Assembly: GCA_949987565.1 (NCBI GenBank)
Contig: OX465117.1
Coordinates: forward strand, 4,010,214 to 4,074,213
DNA from: Luidia sarsii
Lineage: Eukaryota > Echinodermata > Asteroidea > Paxillosida > Luidiidae
DNA: 64,000 bases
Direction of reading: 5' to 3'
Below are positions 12,545-23,100 of the stretch, one piece after another (within the stretch, counting starts at the first letter, position 1; each line of letters starts with the position of its first letter). Made by a program: the position numbers and the translations under genes. Below the pieces are notes generated by a model. It was not told the origin of the DNA. It saw only the letters and a program-made list of their open reading frames with translations, and ran no database searches.

Positions 12545-13721
12545 CAGTGTTATAGCTAGGGTATTTTCAGTGGTGGTTCAAATTTCACCAACAAGAAGTC
12601 GCTCTCGTGAACAAAGCCTCACGATTAGCGACTGCGGTCAAAATGATAGCAACAAAACTTGTATTACATGTACTGTTAAATTAAATTAATGAATCACATT
12701 AAAGTGATTAATTTATTAATCAAATTAACTTTACTGCAAGTTTTGTTGTTAGTCATGTACAGTGTATAGATCATTAATAAACAAGTAAACTGAACAACAA
12801 AACTTGAAGAATAATGTACATGTTTGAATTGACTGTGTGTGCACTAGGTGCAATGATTAGTAGACTTCCGTCAGCCCTTACAGTTGTTTTCTAACAAATA
12901 AACTAATGTTTATTACAGTTATACTAGCGATGTTTCGCGGTCAACCAAAGTGTATTTTCTAGAAATCTAGAAAATTTGAAAAGGATTTTAATTTTTCATT
13001 CATTCTTGAGATATCGGAAGTTGAAATCTTAAAAATCGCTCCGTGCGGCCGCGGTAGATCGAGCCAAAATGACGGAGAAAAAAAGAGAGTCAAACTAGCG
13101 TTTTTCGACCGCCGTCCAAATTTTACCCTCAACTTGAAGCCTGTATTCTTTGCTTTTTATTCATACATTTTGTACCAATATCAAAATTAATAACGAAGGG
13201 AATAATATTAAACTACGCGGAAACAACATTCGGAGACAAACGATGAAAGTAGCGTATTTTAGTTATGACCGATTTCCATTCGCAACGTTACCGAGGTTGG
13301 CAAGTCTAGGTGTGGTTTCCGCCTCTAGGTAAAGCCATAGCGACACTACAGGAGCAGTAGGGCCGAAACCAGCCTACGCGCGGCACATGTGACATGACAC
13401 AACATGTCTTTGCACACACTGTACATGGTGTACATACTGCACAGCGCACGTGCACGCGACCGCATGGCTTCATACGAGTTACGACTACGATCACGCTGCG
13501 CTACTCAAGCCTGATCGGAACTTCCAGAACAAGTATTAGCGAGACGGTTACGCTACAAAAAAGTACAATTTATTTTACTACCGAAACCAAACATAGATTG
13601 GGGTAATAATGGGGTGAACATAGTGCCGGTCGGAAGCATTGTTTTTCACCAGGAGTGGTGGACGGAAATTACCCGTGGTGGTCGGCCCCGTCCACCGCCG
13701 ACCAGCGTAGCTATAACACTG
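12545..13721. mobile_element. hAT-like non-autonomous transposon with 8-bp TSD
   Basis: The element begins CAGTGTTATAGCTA and ends with the near-complement TAGCTATAACACTG. It is bounded by identical 8-bp duplications CTTGTAGG (12537-12544 and 13722-13729), the hallmark length of hAT elements. No transposase frame is present. The right end includes a GGTGGTCGGCCCCGTCCACC motif. Exact duplications suggest a fairly recent insertion. Confidence 0.9.
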
Positions 13722-13729
13722 CTTGTAGG

Positions 13730-14259
13730 ACTGTTTCAGTGGGGTAAATGCGCGCCAGTGGAATAGTGTGGGATAAAAGCATTTATAAATGCCAAACAAA
13801 TATGAAAAGGTAGCCCATACACAGTATGTGTAAATACAAATTATTACATTGAACCCTTAGGCCCTGTTAATGATTCCCCTTCCCGTCTGTCTGTTGTCTT
13901 TCTATGTTGTCTGTTTTCCAACTCACGCTTTGGCTTATATATAAAACACAGCCCCCATACTCAGATACCAGTACTTACCTTATTGGTCTCTATGTTTTTA
14001 TCCTACTTTATGTACTGTAATTTCATTTGTTTATTTTGTTCGTTTCAATTTCATGCACACGTAGATAATACTTTGAGTATGGAAATGAATGTTACGTTGA
14101 AGTTTGTGAAAATGATGGTGTAATCTTATTCAGTGACACCGCCTCTCTGTTGACCCGTGGAACAAAAAATGTCGAGACACTTTAAGACCACTTGCCGTGT
14201 TCTTTGCTATATTCCATAGGGGTTAGTCTGTTTAACCATAAAGCAAGAACCTTGCAATA
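13730..14259. other. Intergenic, no gene recognised
   Basis: AT-rich, no coding or RNA signal recognised. If the PLE at 14463-16330 once had a GIY-YIG domain, this is where it should follow, but none is seen. Confidence 0.4.
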
Positions 14260-14462
14260 TGCGTGGACTAGGATTGGCTAATATAGCAGGCCATAAGATC
14301 GGAAGGTGCTCTCATGGAAGGAGACTAGGGACACTTTGCAGCTCCCATGGTGTCGCAATAACATGTTTTCATGCCATCTGGGCAATCATCAGTTGCGGTG
14401 GTGATCTTGGCAGATCAGTGTGTCTCATGGTTGGGGTGCCATATAGGGGTAGGTTTGAGTGA

Positions 14463-16330
14463 CCGGGTTGGTTATTCTTGGGTGATTTGTTCCTCGAGTA
14501 AGGAGAGCAGAGTGTCCAGGGTTTCATCTGGTTCCTCAATGAAGCCAGAATCTTCTGGGACAGGGTTTCTCTTGGGCTTGGGAAGTTTTGCCCGTATGAT
14601 CATTTCCCATATGTTTTTGGCTTTTTTGTAAGCAATGAGGGGTGGTTTTGGGAAGATATCCCTGAGTTGTTCATTGCTTTGGATGAGGTGCCAATTCCTG
14701 TTGACTGCTCGTCTCAAATCATGGTGGTTAATTGCCGGATTATAGGTGGTGCTAAACACCAGGGGTTGTTCCATTGTTCGGGTGTTGGGTTGCGGTTTGT
14801 GAACCAGGTTGGGTCGGTTGGCGGGAGATACATGTACTTTCCTTGTTGCAAGGTCGATCTCGGGTTTCGAGTAGCCTCTTTGGAGAAGTTTTTGTGTGAA
14901 GTTTTTGACCGTTTCTTCGAAGTCTTCAGTATTATTTGTATTCCTTGCATGTCGGAGAACTTCTCTGTAGATGAATGCGTTGAATACATGGGGTGGGTGG
15001 GAAGACATTCGATGTAGGTATTGGTATGTTTCCGTGGGTTTTCGGGAGACTTTGGTGTCTAGTATACTAAGAATTTTCTTTTCGAAATCGTATAGGGTAA
15101 TATCACAAATTTCGGGGCTCGCTGTGGAGCTCATTGCACAACCGATTTGCTGGAGAAAGAATCTGTTCCCAAATTGGAAACAATTTCTTCCCAAGATTAA
15201 TTCAAGTACTGTAGTTCTCGGATGTACAGTAGTTGGTGGGTGGTTTTGTGATACCATAGGTGTGACTTGTTAGGTCGAGGGGTTTGCATACAATTGAATC
15301 GCTTCTTCTTGGTGGATGTTTGTGTACATGGAAACTACATCAATACTGGTGATCAGAACATTGGAGGGAAAGGTTTTCTCTTCTAGTTTCCGCAGGATGT
15401 CTGCTGTATCGCGGACATAGGTTGGTTGAGCGGTAACTATCGGTAAGAGGAAGTAGTCAAATGTATTCTGAGATTTTGGCCGTTGGACTTGAGCATCCAC
15501 TGATAATTGGTCGCCCGACAAAGGGTTGCCCAGTTGGGGGTTTACCGAAAATACATTCTAGGGCAATCGCAGTGGTATTTGAGTGGGTCCAGGTAGGCCA
15601 GGGTATGGTGGTTGATGTAGTTTAGGTTGTACATTTTAATCAGGGTGTAATGGACCATACTGATGGTCGCGGGGGTTATGTCCTGACTTAGTTCCAAGTA
15701 GTGTTTGGATTCGAGGAGTTTAAATCCGACAAATCGGTAGTCAGATTGGTTGAGTATGCAGATTCCTCTACCCTTGTCATATGGTTTAATGACGATTTCG
15801 GGGTTGTTTTTGAAGTTGCGGAGTGTGGTGGTTTCTAACCTTGTCATATTCCTCTTCTGATTTCTCAGACGGATATGGGCTAGTTCGGCTTTCGTTGCTT
15901 CCAAATAGTTGTTGAGCGTATTGCTCTGAGTGGTTTTTGGATGCCAGGTGGAGGGTGGTTTGAACAAGTGGTTCAGGGGTGGTTTGTGGTGCATAATGTA
16001 TGTGGTTCGCATTCGTTTTTTGAATGTGGTGATAGCACTCAGTAGAGTAGATCTTGTTGGTTAAGCTGGAGTTGGAACATAACTTAGACCTTTTCCTAAT
16101 GCAATTTTTTCGACTGGAGAAAGAGTCACATTGGATAGGGTGGTTATGAATTGTTCACTGCTCTCCGCTAATTTAGTCATTAGACTTGTAGGGTTGGTGC
16201 TTAATTGGGAGCTGTGGCGGAAATAGGTTTTGCCTTTGGTGGAGTTCCGTGATTGTTTGCTCGATTTGTGGAATTTCGTTTTGCCATAGTTGGTGGGGGT
16301 TATAACAATATGAATCCCTTATTGTTGTAG
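14463..16330 (-). pseudogene. Penelope-like element reverse transcriptase, decayed
   Basis: Read on the minus strand: LSPVEKIALGKGLSYVPTP (about 16130-16080, the conserved PLE N-terminal GLxFVPTP motif), a stop, then VIKPYDKGRGICILNQSDY (the PLE ADKG-type block, in 16012-15542), TYVRDTADILRKLEEKTFP and SIDVVSMYTNIHQEEAI (15521-15270), FFLQQIGCAMSSTASPEI, KPTETYQYLHRMSSHP, and PPLIAYKKAKNIWEMIIRAK (15257-14472). These are successive blocks of PLE RTs. The segment that should carry the catalytic Y/FIDD box is missing: EICDITLYDFEKKIL runs directly into SILDTKVSRKP, as if roughly 60-70 residues were deleted in frame. No GIY-YIG endonuclease is visible downstream. It cannot be an active polymerase. 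Confidence 0.9.
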
Positions 16331-17000
16331 GATATATTGCAAAACTGGAGATTGGCTTGAAACGACCGTTGTCTTTGTCTCTTTATTGGCAATGTGGTGG
16401 TCCTGAAAAGGACCGGTTGTTTGTCACGGGGTGGCTCCTAAGGTGTCTCTCTTCCTCTTAGCTCCTCTCGACCTCACGGCCGAGAAGGAGTTGAAGAGGC
16501 CGGTGGCTGTCAAGTGCTCCCTCGGGTTGTCGAACTTGTCGCCTATCTTGATCCGAGCGGCCCGCTGGGTTGTTTCTATTTTGTCTTGAATGTCTGCCGC
16601 CTGGAATACGTACTCCTCCCTGGTTAAGAGTTGGGAGACCTTGGTGTTTGCGGCTTCAAAAAAGAAGACCTGTACTGGAAGCCGCGGTGAGGGTGAGGCG
16701 GTCTCGCCGAACTCTTGAGATACGTGGGGGTTGTTTTCTTCTCGACAGCTTGCGATAGGCCCCGCAATTGGTGGTTTATGTGGGATTTGGCCTCCGCTAG
16801 TTGCCTAACGGAGAAACCAAGATCTTGACAAATTTGAATTCCTCGTCTGAGAGACGAGGTCTGAGACGAGGTCTGTTTTTTAGTTGAAATTAAATGAATT
16901 GAATTGACTTGAATTACCTGTTTATTGTTGGTAAAATGGTTGAAGTTTAAGTATTTCTGATAGGCAAGTACCATTTCAAAATTATACATTTTGAAAGAGG
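16331..17000 (-). other. 5' part of the PLE, with small frames and a histone-like stem-loop
   Basis: Minus-strand sequence upstream of the PLE RT. It includes a short frame ending FNSFSAVRSRGAKRKRDTLG (stop near 16437) and another at 16989-16624 with an amphipathic QLAEAKSHINHQLRGLSQAV stretch. Between the first frame and the RT lies the stem-loop at 16399-16414. I cannot assign a function to these frames. Confidence 0.5.
16399..16414 (-). terminator. Histone-type 3' stem-loop (minus strand)
   Basis: On the minus strand GGTCCTTTTCAGGACC forms a 6-bp stem with a TTTC loop, the architecture of replication-dependent histone mRNA 3' ends. It is preceded by ACAAACAACC and followed by ACCACATTGCC and the purine-rich AATAAAGAGACA, which sits where a histone downstream element would be. 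The upstream small frame (ending about 16437) is not a recognisable histone. Confidence 0.6.
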
Positions 17001-17479
17001 GAAGAAAAAATCTCTATATGAACTTCAATAGTTCGTTGATGACATTCTTCTTCTAACATCGGCTTAGATACACCCATCCTTCGTTTTTCAGTTACTTTCG
17101 TCATCTCTTCTATTCAATATTGTTTCTTTCATTGTCATCGCTCCTTTTATTATTTTATCGTCTTGTTTGTGTTCATTTGTCTGTTTGTTCTTGTAATTTA
17201 CGTCTAGTTTGTCTGATAAGGCTGTTCTCTTCTTTTATTTAAGTTCTTTATATATCAAATTTGTTTTTAACACTTCGTTATTTTGTTATTATATATATAT
17301 TTAGAGTGATATACAAAAATGTTGCAAACTGCTTACTGTCTAAAATTACCAAAATGCAAATCTTAAAATTTAGTGGGCCTGACGTCTCTGGCAATAGTTC
17401 ACCTACGGAACACATATCTCTTTTCAGTATAAATAGGTTTGCGGAGACACCATGTAAATTCTCTTTTGTGAGTAAGTGT

Positions 17480-17495
17480 GGTTCTGAAAAGAACC
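17480..17495 (-). terminator. Histone-type 3' stem-loop in a PLE terminus
   Basis: On the minus strand GGTTCTTTTCAGAACC forms a 6-bp stem with a TTTC loop, lies 7 nt past the hammerhead-like motif, and is followed 12 nt later by AAAAGAGAA. Then comes ATGGTGTCTCCGCAAACC, the shared terminal sequence of this family. Confidence 0.65.
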
Positions 17496-17502
17496 GGAGG
17501 AA

Positions 17503-17542
17503 CTCGATGTTTCGAACAGTGTACTCTGCTCGTCTTCAGGAG
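17503..17542 (-). ncRNA. Hammerhead-ribozyme-like motif
   Basis: On the minus strand: CTC, then CTGAAGA (matches the hammerhead CUGANGA box), one C, a 6-bp stem GAGCAG/CTGTTC closing AGTACA, then GAAAC, ATC and GAG. CTC and GAG can pair as the base of stem I. PLEs are known to carry hammerhead motifs. The extra unpaired base before stem II and the minimal stem III make this only a candidate. Confidence 0.45.
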
Positions 17543-18254
17543 AATGCTGGATTCCAACTGGGAGTGTGGCTTATGTAGTGTGGAGAGGGATCCTGGTGAG
17601 GGGATTAGCTTAGTGAAGGGTGAAGGCGGGAACTGTAAAGGCGGGAAAAAGGGATGCTGCACAGGATCCTAGTTGTGGGTGTACTGTGTGTGTGCTCACT
17701 CTTTTGGGACTTTTGTGGACTGCTAGGGGAGTGAACAACTGTTACCGAGGGGAGACCCATCAGACAGGGGGGGTTTTGAGGATAGGGCGCCAGATGTCGC
17801 TGATGTTAACACCTATGTCTTGGGGGACATTGTTGTGTCGGTATATCTCGATGGCTACAAGATCCACATGAGTGGTCACCGTAGTAAATTCTGTCCGTCT
17901 AAGCCGTGAGAAAATGTGGATGAAGCGTCTTCGGACTATTCAACCACATGGTCTCAACATCCAGGAGGGTAATGACTAACACCATGCAGCTTCCTGATAA
18001 TCCTTCTTTTGTGTTCAGTCCTTCACACTTCTCTCTTTGATCTTTCCCCCTCTTATCACTAATCCCTACCCTACTCCTTGCCCTTCTCTTTGATCTTTCC
18101 CCTTCTTCTCACTAATCTCTATCCTACTCCTTGCCCTTCCCTTTGATCTCTCCCTACCAACTTCACTCTTTGTCATCTGTTTCTCATCCGTGTCCTATTC
18201 ACTCTCTCCCCCCTTCCTCCGTGTACATGTACATGTATCTGTTTTGTCCTTGTC

Positions 18255-18315
18255 ACTCTGCCTTTGAGAAATGTCCTGCTAGGATCGAAACGTCATGCCC
18301 ACTAAATTTTAAGAT
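18255..18315 (+). ncRNA. GAAACGTC hairpin repeat, second hammerhead-like family
   Basis: Reads GCCT, TTGAGAA, A, TGTCC-TGCTA-GGATC hairpin, GAAAC, GTC, ATGC. The layout (stem I arm, core box, hairpin, GAAAC, cleavage-type GTC, stem I arm) matches the first family, but the core box is TTGAGAA instead of CUGANGA. Relatives occur at 3438, 28247-28369, 29617-29715, 44385, 45290 and 49781. Confidence 0.45.
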
Positions 18316-18534
18316 CCATTCTGATGTGTATGCTTGTGGAAGTATGGAAATAAATGTTATAATTGAATTGAATTGAACATTCAGCATGCAGTTGCCCTTT
18401 GCGCGTCGCCTCATTCACGTGACTTTTCAGCGCGTCCTTGGAGAGCCGAAATTTTTGTGCATAGTGAATGGCGCATTCAGACGCGCGTCCCATCTAGTTA
18501 CTTATTCTTTATCTATGGCCTGCACATCGTGACG

Positions 18535-19095
18535 TCATGCAGTTTCAAATCCAAGATGGCCATCCCAACTCGGCTCGTCGACCCGTTCTCGTTCAACTGA
18601 GGGAAATTTCTCCCTTTTCCCAAATGTGAGTAAAACAAAATGACCAGTATTGGAATCTGTAATTCTCACTGAATCCTCAATGGGTGCGTGGGACGGTTTC
18701 ACAGGTGTTTTGGGGGGTAAATCTGGGGATTTCGGTGGGGGGTATTTTTCAAAGATGACATTACCACAATGCATAGCCACGATCCTTGGACCCAACAGTC
18801 ACCCATCCCTCAAAAAAAAGAGGGTGACTTGTCGGGTCCAAGTTACTCGGACTAGTAAGGGTCCAAGTTACTCTAACTATTTTGTTGCCTGTAGCCCTGT
18901 TGTGGGCTGTACTTAGTCCGAGTGTTCAATTATCCCTGACCGTAATTCCCAGATTAACCTCCCAAAACACCTGTGTAACCGTCCCATGCGCCCATTTTTT
19001 AATCAGTGAGAATTACAGATTCCAATACTGGTCATTTGTTTACTCACATTTGGGGAAAAAGGGAGAAATTTTGCCTAGGTTGATCGAGAAGATGT
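18535..19095. repeat. Dispersed repeat, inverted and partial direct copies of 1583-2040
   Basis: 18535-18850 is the reverse complement of the 1600-2035 block (for example CATTGTGGTA side, CCCCAAAACACCTGTGA side), followed by AGTTACTCGGAC ends. 18930-19090 is a shorter direct copy. No gene seen; short frames here are shadows. Confidence 0.75.
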
Positions 19096-19329
19096 CTGTC
19101 ACAAAATGAGGCAGCCATCTTTGATTTTGAACTGAACACGTAACCGTACGCACAAATTGATGACGTTCTGACATGTTCGTGTGTACAGTGTGGGTTGCTT
19201 TGTGCTGTTCAGGAAACAGTCACGGGGTAAAAAGTGTGCATGCTTGCACACACACTCATTCACAGACCCACTGCGCACCTGAACCTGTCAGAACGTCATT
19301 GATTTGCGTGAACTGGACAGGTTACTCAG

Positions 19330-19660
19330 ACTATACAAATCAATGGATCAGGCTCTGGCACTAGATGTGGAAACCGTCACCCTCATCCTCTCGAGGTGTT
19401 GGAGATGGGAGAATGATGGTTACGGTTACCGCAACTAGCTCTGGCATAGGCTTCATCTCCTGAAAATCCAGCTTGTGGTTTTAGGTGTGTCGCCGAAGGT
19501 TTGTTGGCTTGATAAATACAGAGTATTCACAAAGAAACTGGGACCAAGCACTTGTTTCTAGATGCATGAGACAATAAAAGGTAAGAGTAAGAGAAATATG
19601 ACCGAAGCCTAAGCCTGAGCCTAAGGGGCTTTATTTGGTTAACAGCCTATGGCTACCGGG
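19330..19660 (-). repeat. Dispersed GGCTTAGGC-type repeat
   Basis: Inverted relative of 36885-37115 and 60877-61068. Shared landmarks are a run of GCTTAGGC-like words, CTCTTACC, a (C/T)ATCTAGA segment, CTCTGTACTTATCAAG and a GAGCCTGATCCAT segment. The copies differ by many substitutions, so the family is old. Confidence 0.6.
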
Positions 19661-19990
19661 TATGTGTTCTAAGCCGTGTGCATTTTCAAAACCTGCACAA
19701 AATTTAAGCGGCTCTTCTGGGCGGTTATGATTTGTACAAGGGTTTTAAATTGGCGCATAGCTGATGCTGTACATGTGATTTTATGGTTTTGCCTTCACAA
19801 TCTTGACTTGCATTGCCTTTCATGCAGGCCATCAGTCAATGCACTGAGCATGACATGCACTGAGTATGCAGTGCTAACCATCAAAGGCAAACACTTGCAT
19901 CACACTGGCTTGTTGGCTGCATTCTTGCCCTGTTAAAGTAAGCTGAGGTTTCCTAGTAATTTGGAACAACATGTTTCTGCTTTGTTTCAG

Positions 19991-20134
19991 GACACTCTAG
20001 CTGGACTGGTAGTGGTCCAGAGTAAGACTGATGTCCAGCACCAAGGTATCACACTAGTTGTGGACGGCTCTGTTAACTTGCAGCTCAGCTCCAAGAACGT
20101 TGGCCTCTTTGAAGCCTTCTACAGCTCCATCAAG
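19991..20134 (+). CDS. VPS26C: VPS26C exon 2
   Basis: Acceptor TTTGTTTCAG, donor AAG/GTAGAG; phase 0 at both ends (48 codons). Encodes DTLAGLVVVQSKTDVQHQG and GSVNLQLSSKNVGLFEAFY, the N-terminal arrestin-fold strands. The preceding exon (an N-terminus ending in a VYxxG-type sequence) was looked for upstream and not recognised. Confidence 0.95.
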
Positions 20135-23100
20135 GTAGAGTGGCTGTAGCATCTGGGCAGAAATACATATTGAATTTTCTCTCAGTGGTTCTTCTCATAA
20201 CAATACCTGTACTTAATTAGACAGATTAAAGAGCAAGGTGTACCAACAAACGCTAACTTATGTACCGTGTCCTCTGTACAAACATTCAATTCTTACTTGG
20301 TTAGAGTAGCTGTTGTTCATTTAAGTTAGTCAACAGTTGGCAACATTTCAGTAGTGTTTAAATTATTAAGTGATACAAAATAAGATTTCAGACTTTTCAT
20401 GATGGAGGTACATGTAGCAAGTCATGGGCAGTTTGTGGTGACACCATGTTCAAATATCTGTGAATGTGTATGGTTGGATTCTGACATTTTGAAATGTGTG
20501 CTCTCTCTGTCGTCAGGAGACTATAGATGGAGATACCAGGGGTGAGGGCCTCTGATAAGGATCTTGTGGATAAGTATTCTAGGGTTCTGTGAGGGGCTGA
20601 TGGATCTCGCTCATATCACTTTCATGCCCAGTGTGGCTGCCCAGTGTGGCTGCCCAGTGTGGCTGCCCAGTGTGGCTGCCCAGTGTGGCTGGCCAGTGTG
20701 GCTGGCCAGTGTGGCTGCCCAGTGTGGCTGCCCAGTGTGGCTGCCCAGTGTGGCTGCCCAGTTTGGCTGCCCAGTGTGGCTGCCCAGTTTGGCTGCCCAG
20801 TGTGGCTGCCCAGTGTGGCTGCCCAGTGTGGCTGCCCAGTTTGGCTGCCCAGTGTGGCTGCCCAGTGTGGCTGCCCAGTGTGGCTGCCCAGTGTGGCTGC
20901 CCAGTGTGGCTGCCCAGTGTGGCTGCCCAGTGTGGCTGCCCAGTGTGGCTGCCCAGTGTGGCTGCCCAGTGTGGCTGCCCAGTGTGGCTGCCCAGTGTGG
21001 CTGGCCAGTGTGGCTGGCCAGTGTGGCTGCCCAGTGTGGCTGCCCAGTGTGGCTGCCCAGTGTGGCTGCCCAGTTTGGCTGCCCAGTGTGGCTGCCCAGT
21101 GTGGCTGCCCAGTGTGGCTGCCCAGTGTGGCTGCCCAGTGTGGCTGCCCAGTGTGGCTGCCCAGTGTGGCTGCCCAGTGTGGCTGCCCAGTGTGGCTGCC
21201 CAGTGTGGCTGCCCAGTGTGGCTGCCCAGTGTGGCTGCCCAGTGTGGCTGCCCAGTGTGGCTGCCCAGTGTGGCTGCCCAGTGTGGCTGCCCAGGTGTTG
21301 GCTGGCCAATGAACCTATCTATTCAAGGACTGCCAACCACACCCTTGTTCATAGAGCCTACAATATCTGCAGCAAGGAGTGCCTACCCTAAGAGCTCTGT
21401 CATATTTCCATGGATCTCCAAAGGAATGGATACAATCAACCAGATTAAGACACAGGATCCATTACATAGTCCTGGCCTACCCAAAGCCAACCACTTAAGG
21501 CCTCCCACCCATTACTCTCCATTATCTAGGTCATACTTCCCACCACATTCAACTGTTCAATACATCCAATATCCAGGTTTACATTGTACCACACAGTCTA
21601 ATCTATTGGTCGTGCCAACCAGGTGTGTACAGGATCCCCTGCCAATGTGGCAAAGTGTACATCAGTGAGACTAGTAGTGATCTCTCCACCAGACTCAAGG
21701 AACACATACCCAATGGCAGGAGGGCTTGCCATCATCAACCACTCCCACTGCCTCACAAAATCAACTGGGACCAAGCCCAGCTCATTTCCAACATTGAGCA
21801 CTGGTACCCATGCTGCATCAGAGAAGTCAATGATAAGTCATGACATGGTCCCACAGGATACTGGCAACTCATCCTCAAGCCCCGTCCGATGGGTCATCTA
21901 TACCCTAGGACACCACAGTCTACCCTCAACTGACACACTTCCCGGTCTGGTTAACACCTGTTCCACATGGGCAGCCAAAGTGGATGAGCAGACGTGAAAG
22001 GCATCCTGAGCAGGATCTGTCACACCTCACTGCACACTAAGATTCTTATAAGAATGCCCCACCTTGAGTATCTCCAAATTCTCCTGACAACTAACCGAGC
22101 ATACTCTTCAAAATGAGTCCACTGGTTCTTTTCAACACCACACATAGTCACAAAAGAGATAATTATTTTGTACATGGTGTCACCACAAACCACCCTTGTC
22201 TTACAAGTACTAAAGCAAATGGCTAAATGACTTAAATGACCAAAATGCAGGTCTACTGTTTTGACATGTTTGAGGGCCTAATGTTTTGATGTCAGTGGGA
22301 CCTTTCTCAAAGGTCACGCTTGGATCAAAATGTTCAGCCTTAAAAAGGTTGGAGACTTTTGATGTCTTTTTCTTACAATACTCTCTGTATTGCACCACAG
22401 CCTATTCAGCTTCTGAACTATGTTGTGAATGTTGCCAAGCCTGGGAAGATACCAGCAGGGAAGACAGAGATCCCCTTTGAGCTGCCACTGAAGGCCAAGA
22501 CCAACAAGACTCTGTATGAGACCTACCATGGTGTGTTTGTCAACATTCAGGTGAGCAAAAGCTTTGTGTGTGCCTTCCATAAGGTTTCCCTGGCTGGTGC
22601 TTCAATTAATTTGCATTAAAAATTCATAGATACACAAAGTTGTTTTCTGGGAAATTGTGAAAATGTGAATTTCCCATGTGAAGTGATCCTGCTTTGGGCA
22701 GAAGATGCGTGAGGAATAGGCATAGGATCACCTATGTTGATATACTGAAAAGGTAAAAGGGATAGAATTGAAGAAGTAAATTTGGAAAATGTCATGCTGG
22801 ACAGGCTAGTGTAGTATAAAGCCTGAGTATGCATTGAATTTGTGCATGTTATGGTCAACTAGTCTTTGCCGGGATGGGGGCGCCAGTCAGAAGCAATTCA
22901 TCCATTAACCAGGGTTCCACACTAGCTTTTTTTTTTACTTGCCCTTTGGGCAAGTGAATTTATCAGTTTTCATATTTTTACTTGCCCGAATGGGAAATCT
23001 ACCTGCCCGAAAATGAAAATAAAAGAAAATATAAAAAAAAAAAAACGAATTTATAAATAATCTTAAATCACTTAATCCTTTCAAAGGCATTATGAGTTTG

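Larger units (their letters stand above)
17310..18370 (+). mobile_element. PLE fragment: GIY-YIG tail, pyrimidine-rich 3' region and termini
   Basis: The block starts with the repeat arm GCAAACTGCTTACTGTCTAA and AATTTAGTGGGCCTGACGTC (about 17322-17390) and ends with the same arm inverted (18255-18315). In between, about 17880-17970 (+) encodes REKMWMKRLRTIQPHGLNIQ, the usual C-terminus of PLE GIY-YIG endonucleases. Then comes a long pyrimidine-rich 3' region (18005-18240). The minus-orientation terminus at 17440-17545 lies inside. The 3' half is an inverted relative of 49760-50060. Confidence 0.75.
20434..22192 (+). mobile_element. PLE copy in VPS26C intron 2, with inverted termini
   Basis: The left edge is the family terminus in minus orientation (GTTTGTGGTGACACCATGTT at 20434) with a CTGACGA box at 20510-20516. 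The right edge is the same terminus in plus orientation (ACATGGTGTCACCACAAACC at 22172-22191). Between them are the 13-bp minisatellite and a GIY-YIG domain. At 22124-22139 lies a degenerate histone-like stem-loop followed 12 nt later by AAAAGAGA. The element occupies the intron between exons 2 and 3. Confidence 0.7.

Noticed and set aside
14667..15273. Plus-strand frames of 100-116 codons
   Set aside because: They are antisense shadows of the minus-strand PLE reverse transcriptase.
16437..16580. A histone gene upstream of the stem-loop at 16399
   Set aside because: The frame ending FNSFSAVRSRGAKRKRDTLG does not match any core or linker histone I know; the context is PLE sequence.
20564..21668. 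Open frames of 222-345 codons on + and 232 codons on -
   Set aside because: They lie in the 13-bp minisatellite, whose unit has no stops in these frames; repeat artefacts.
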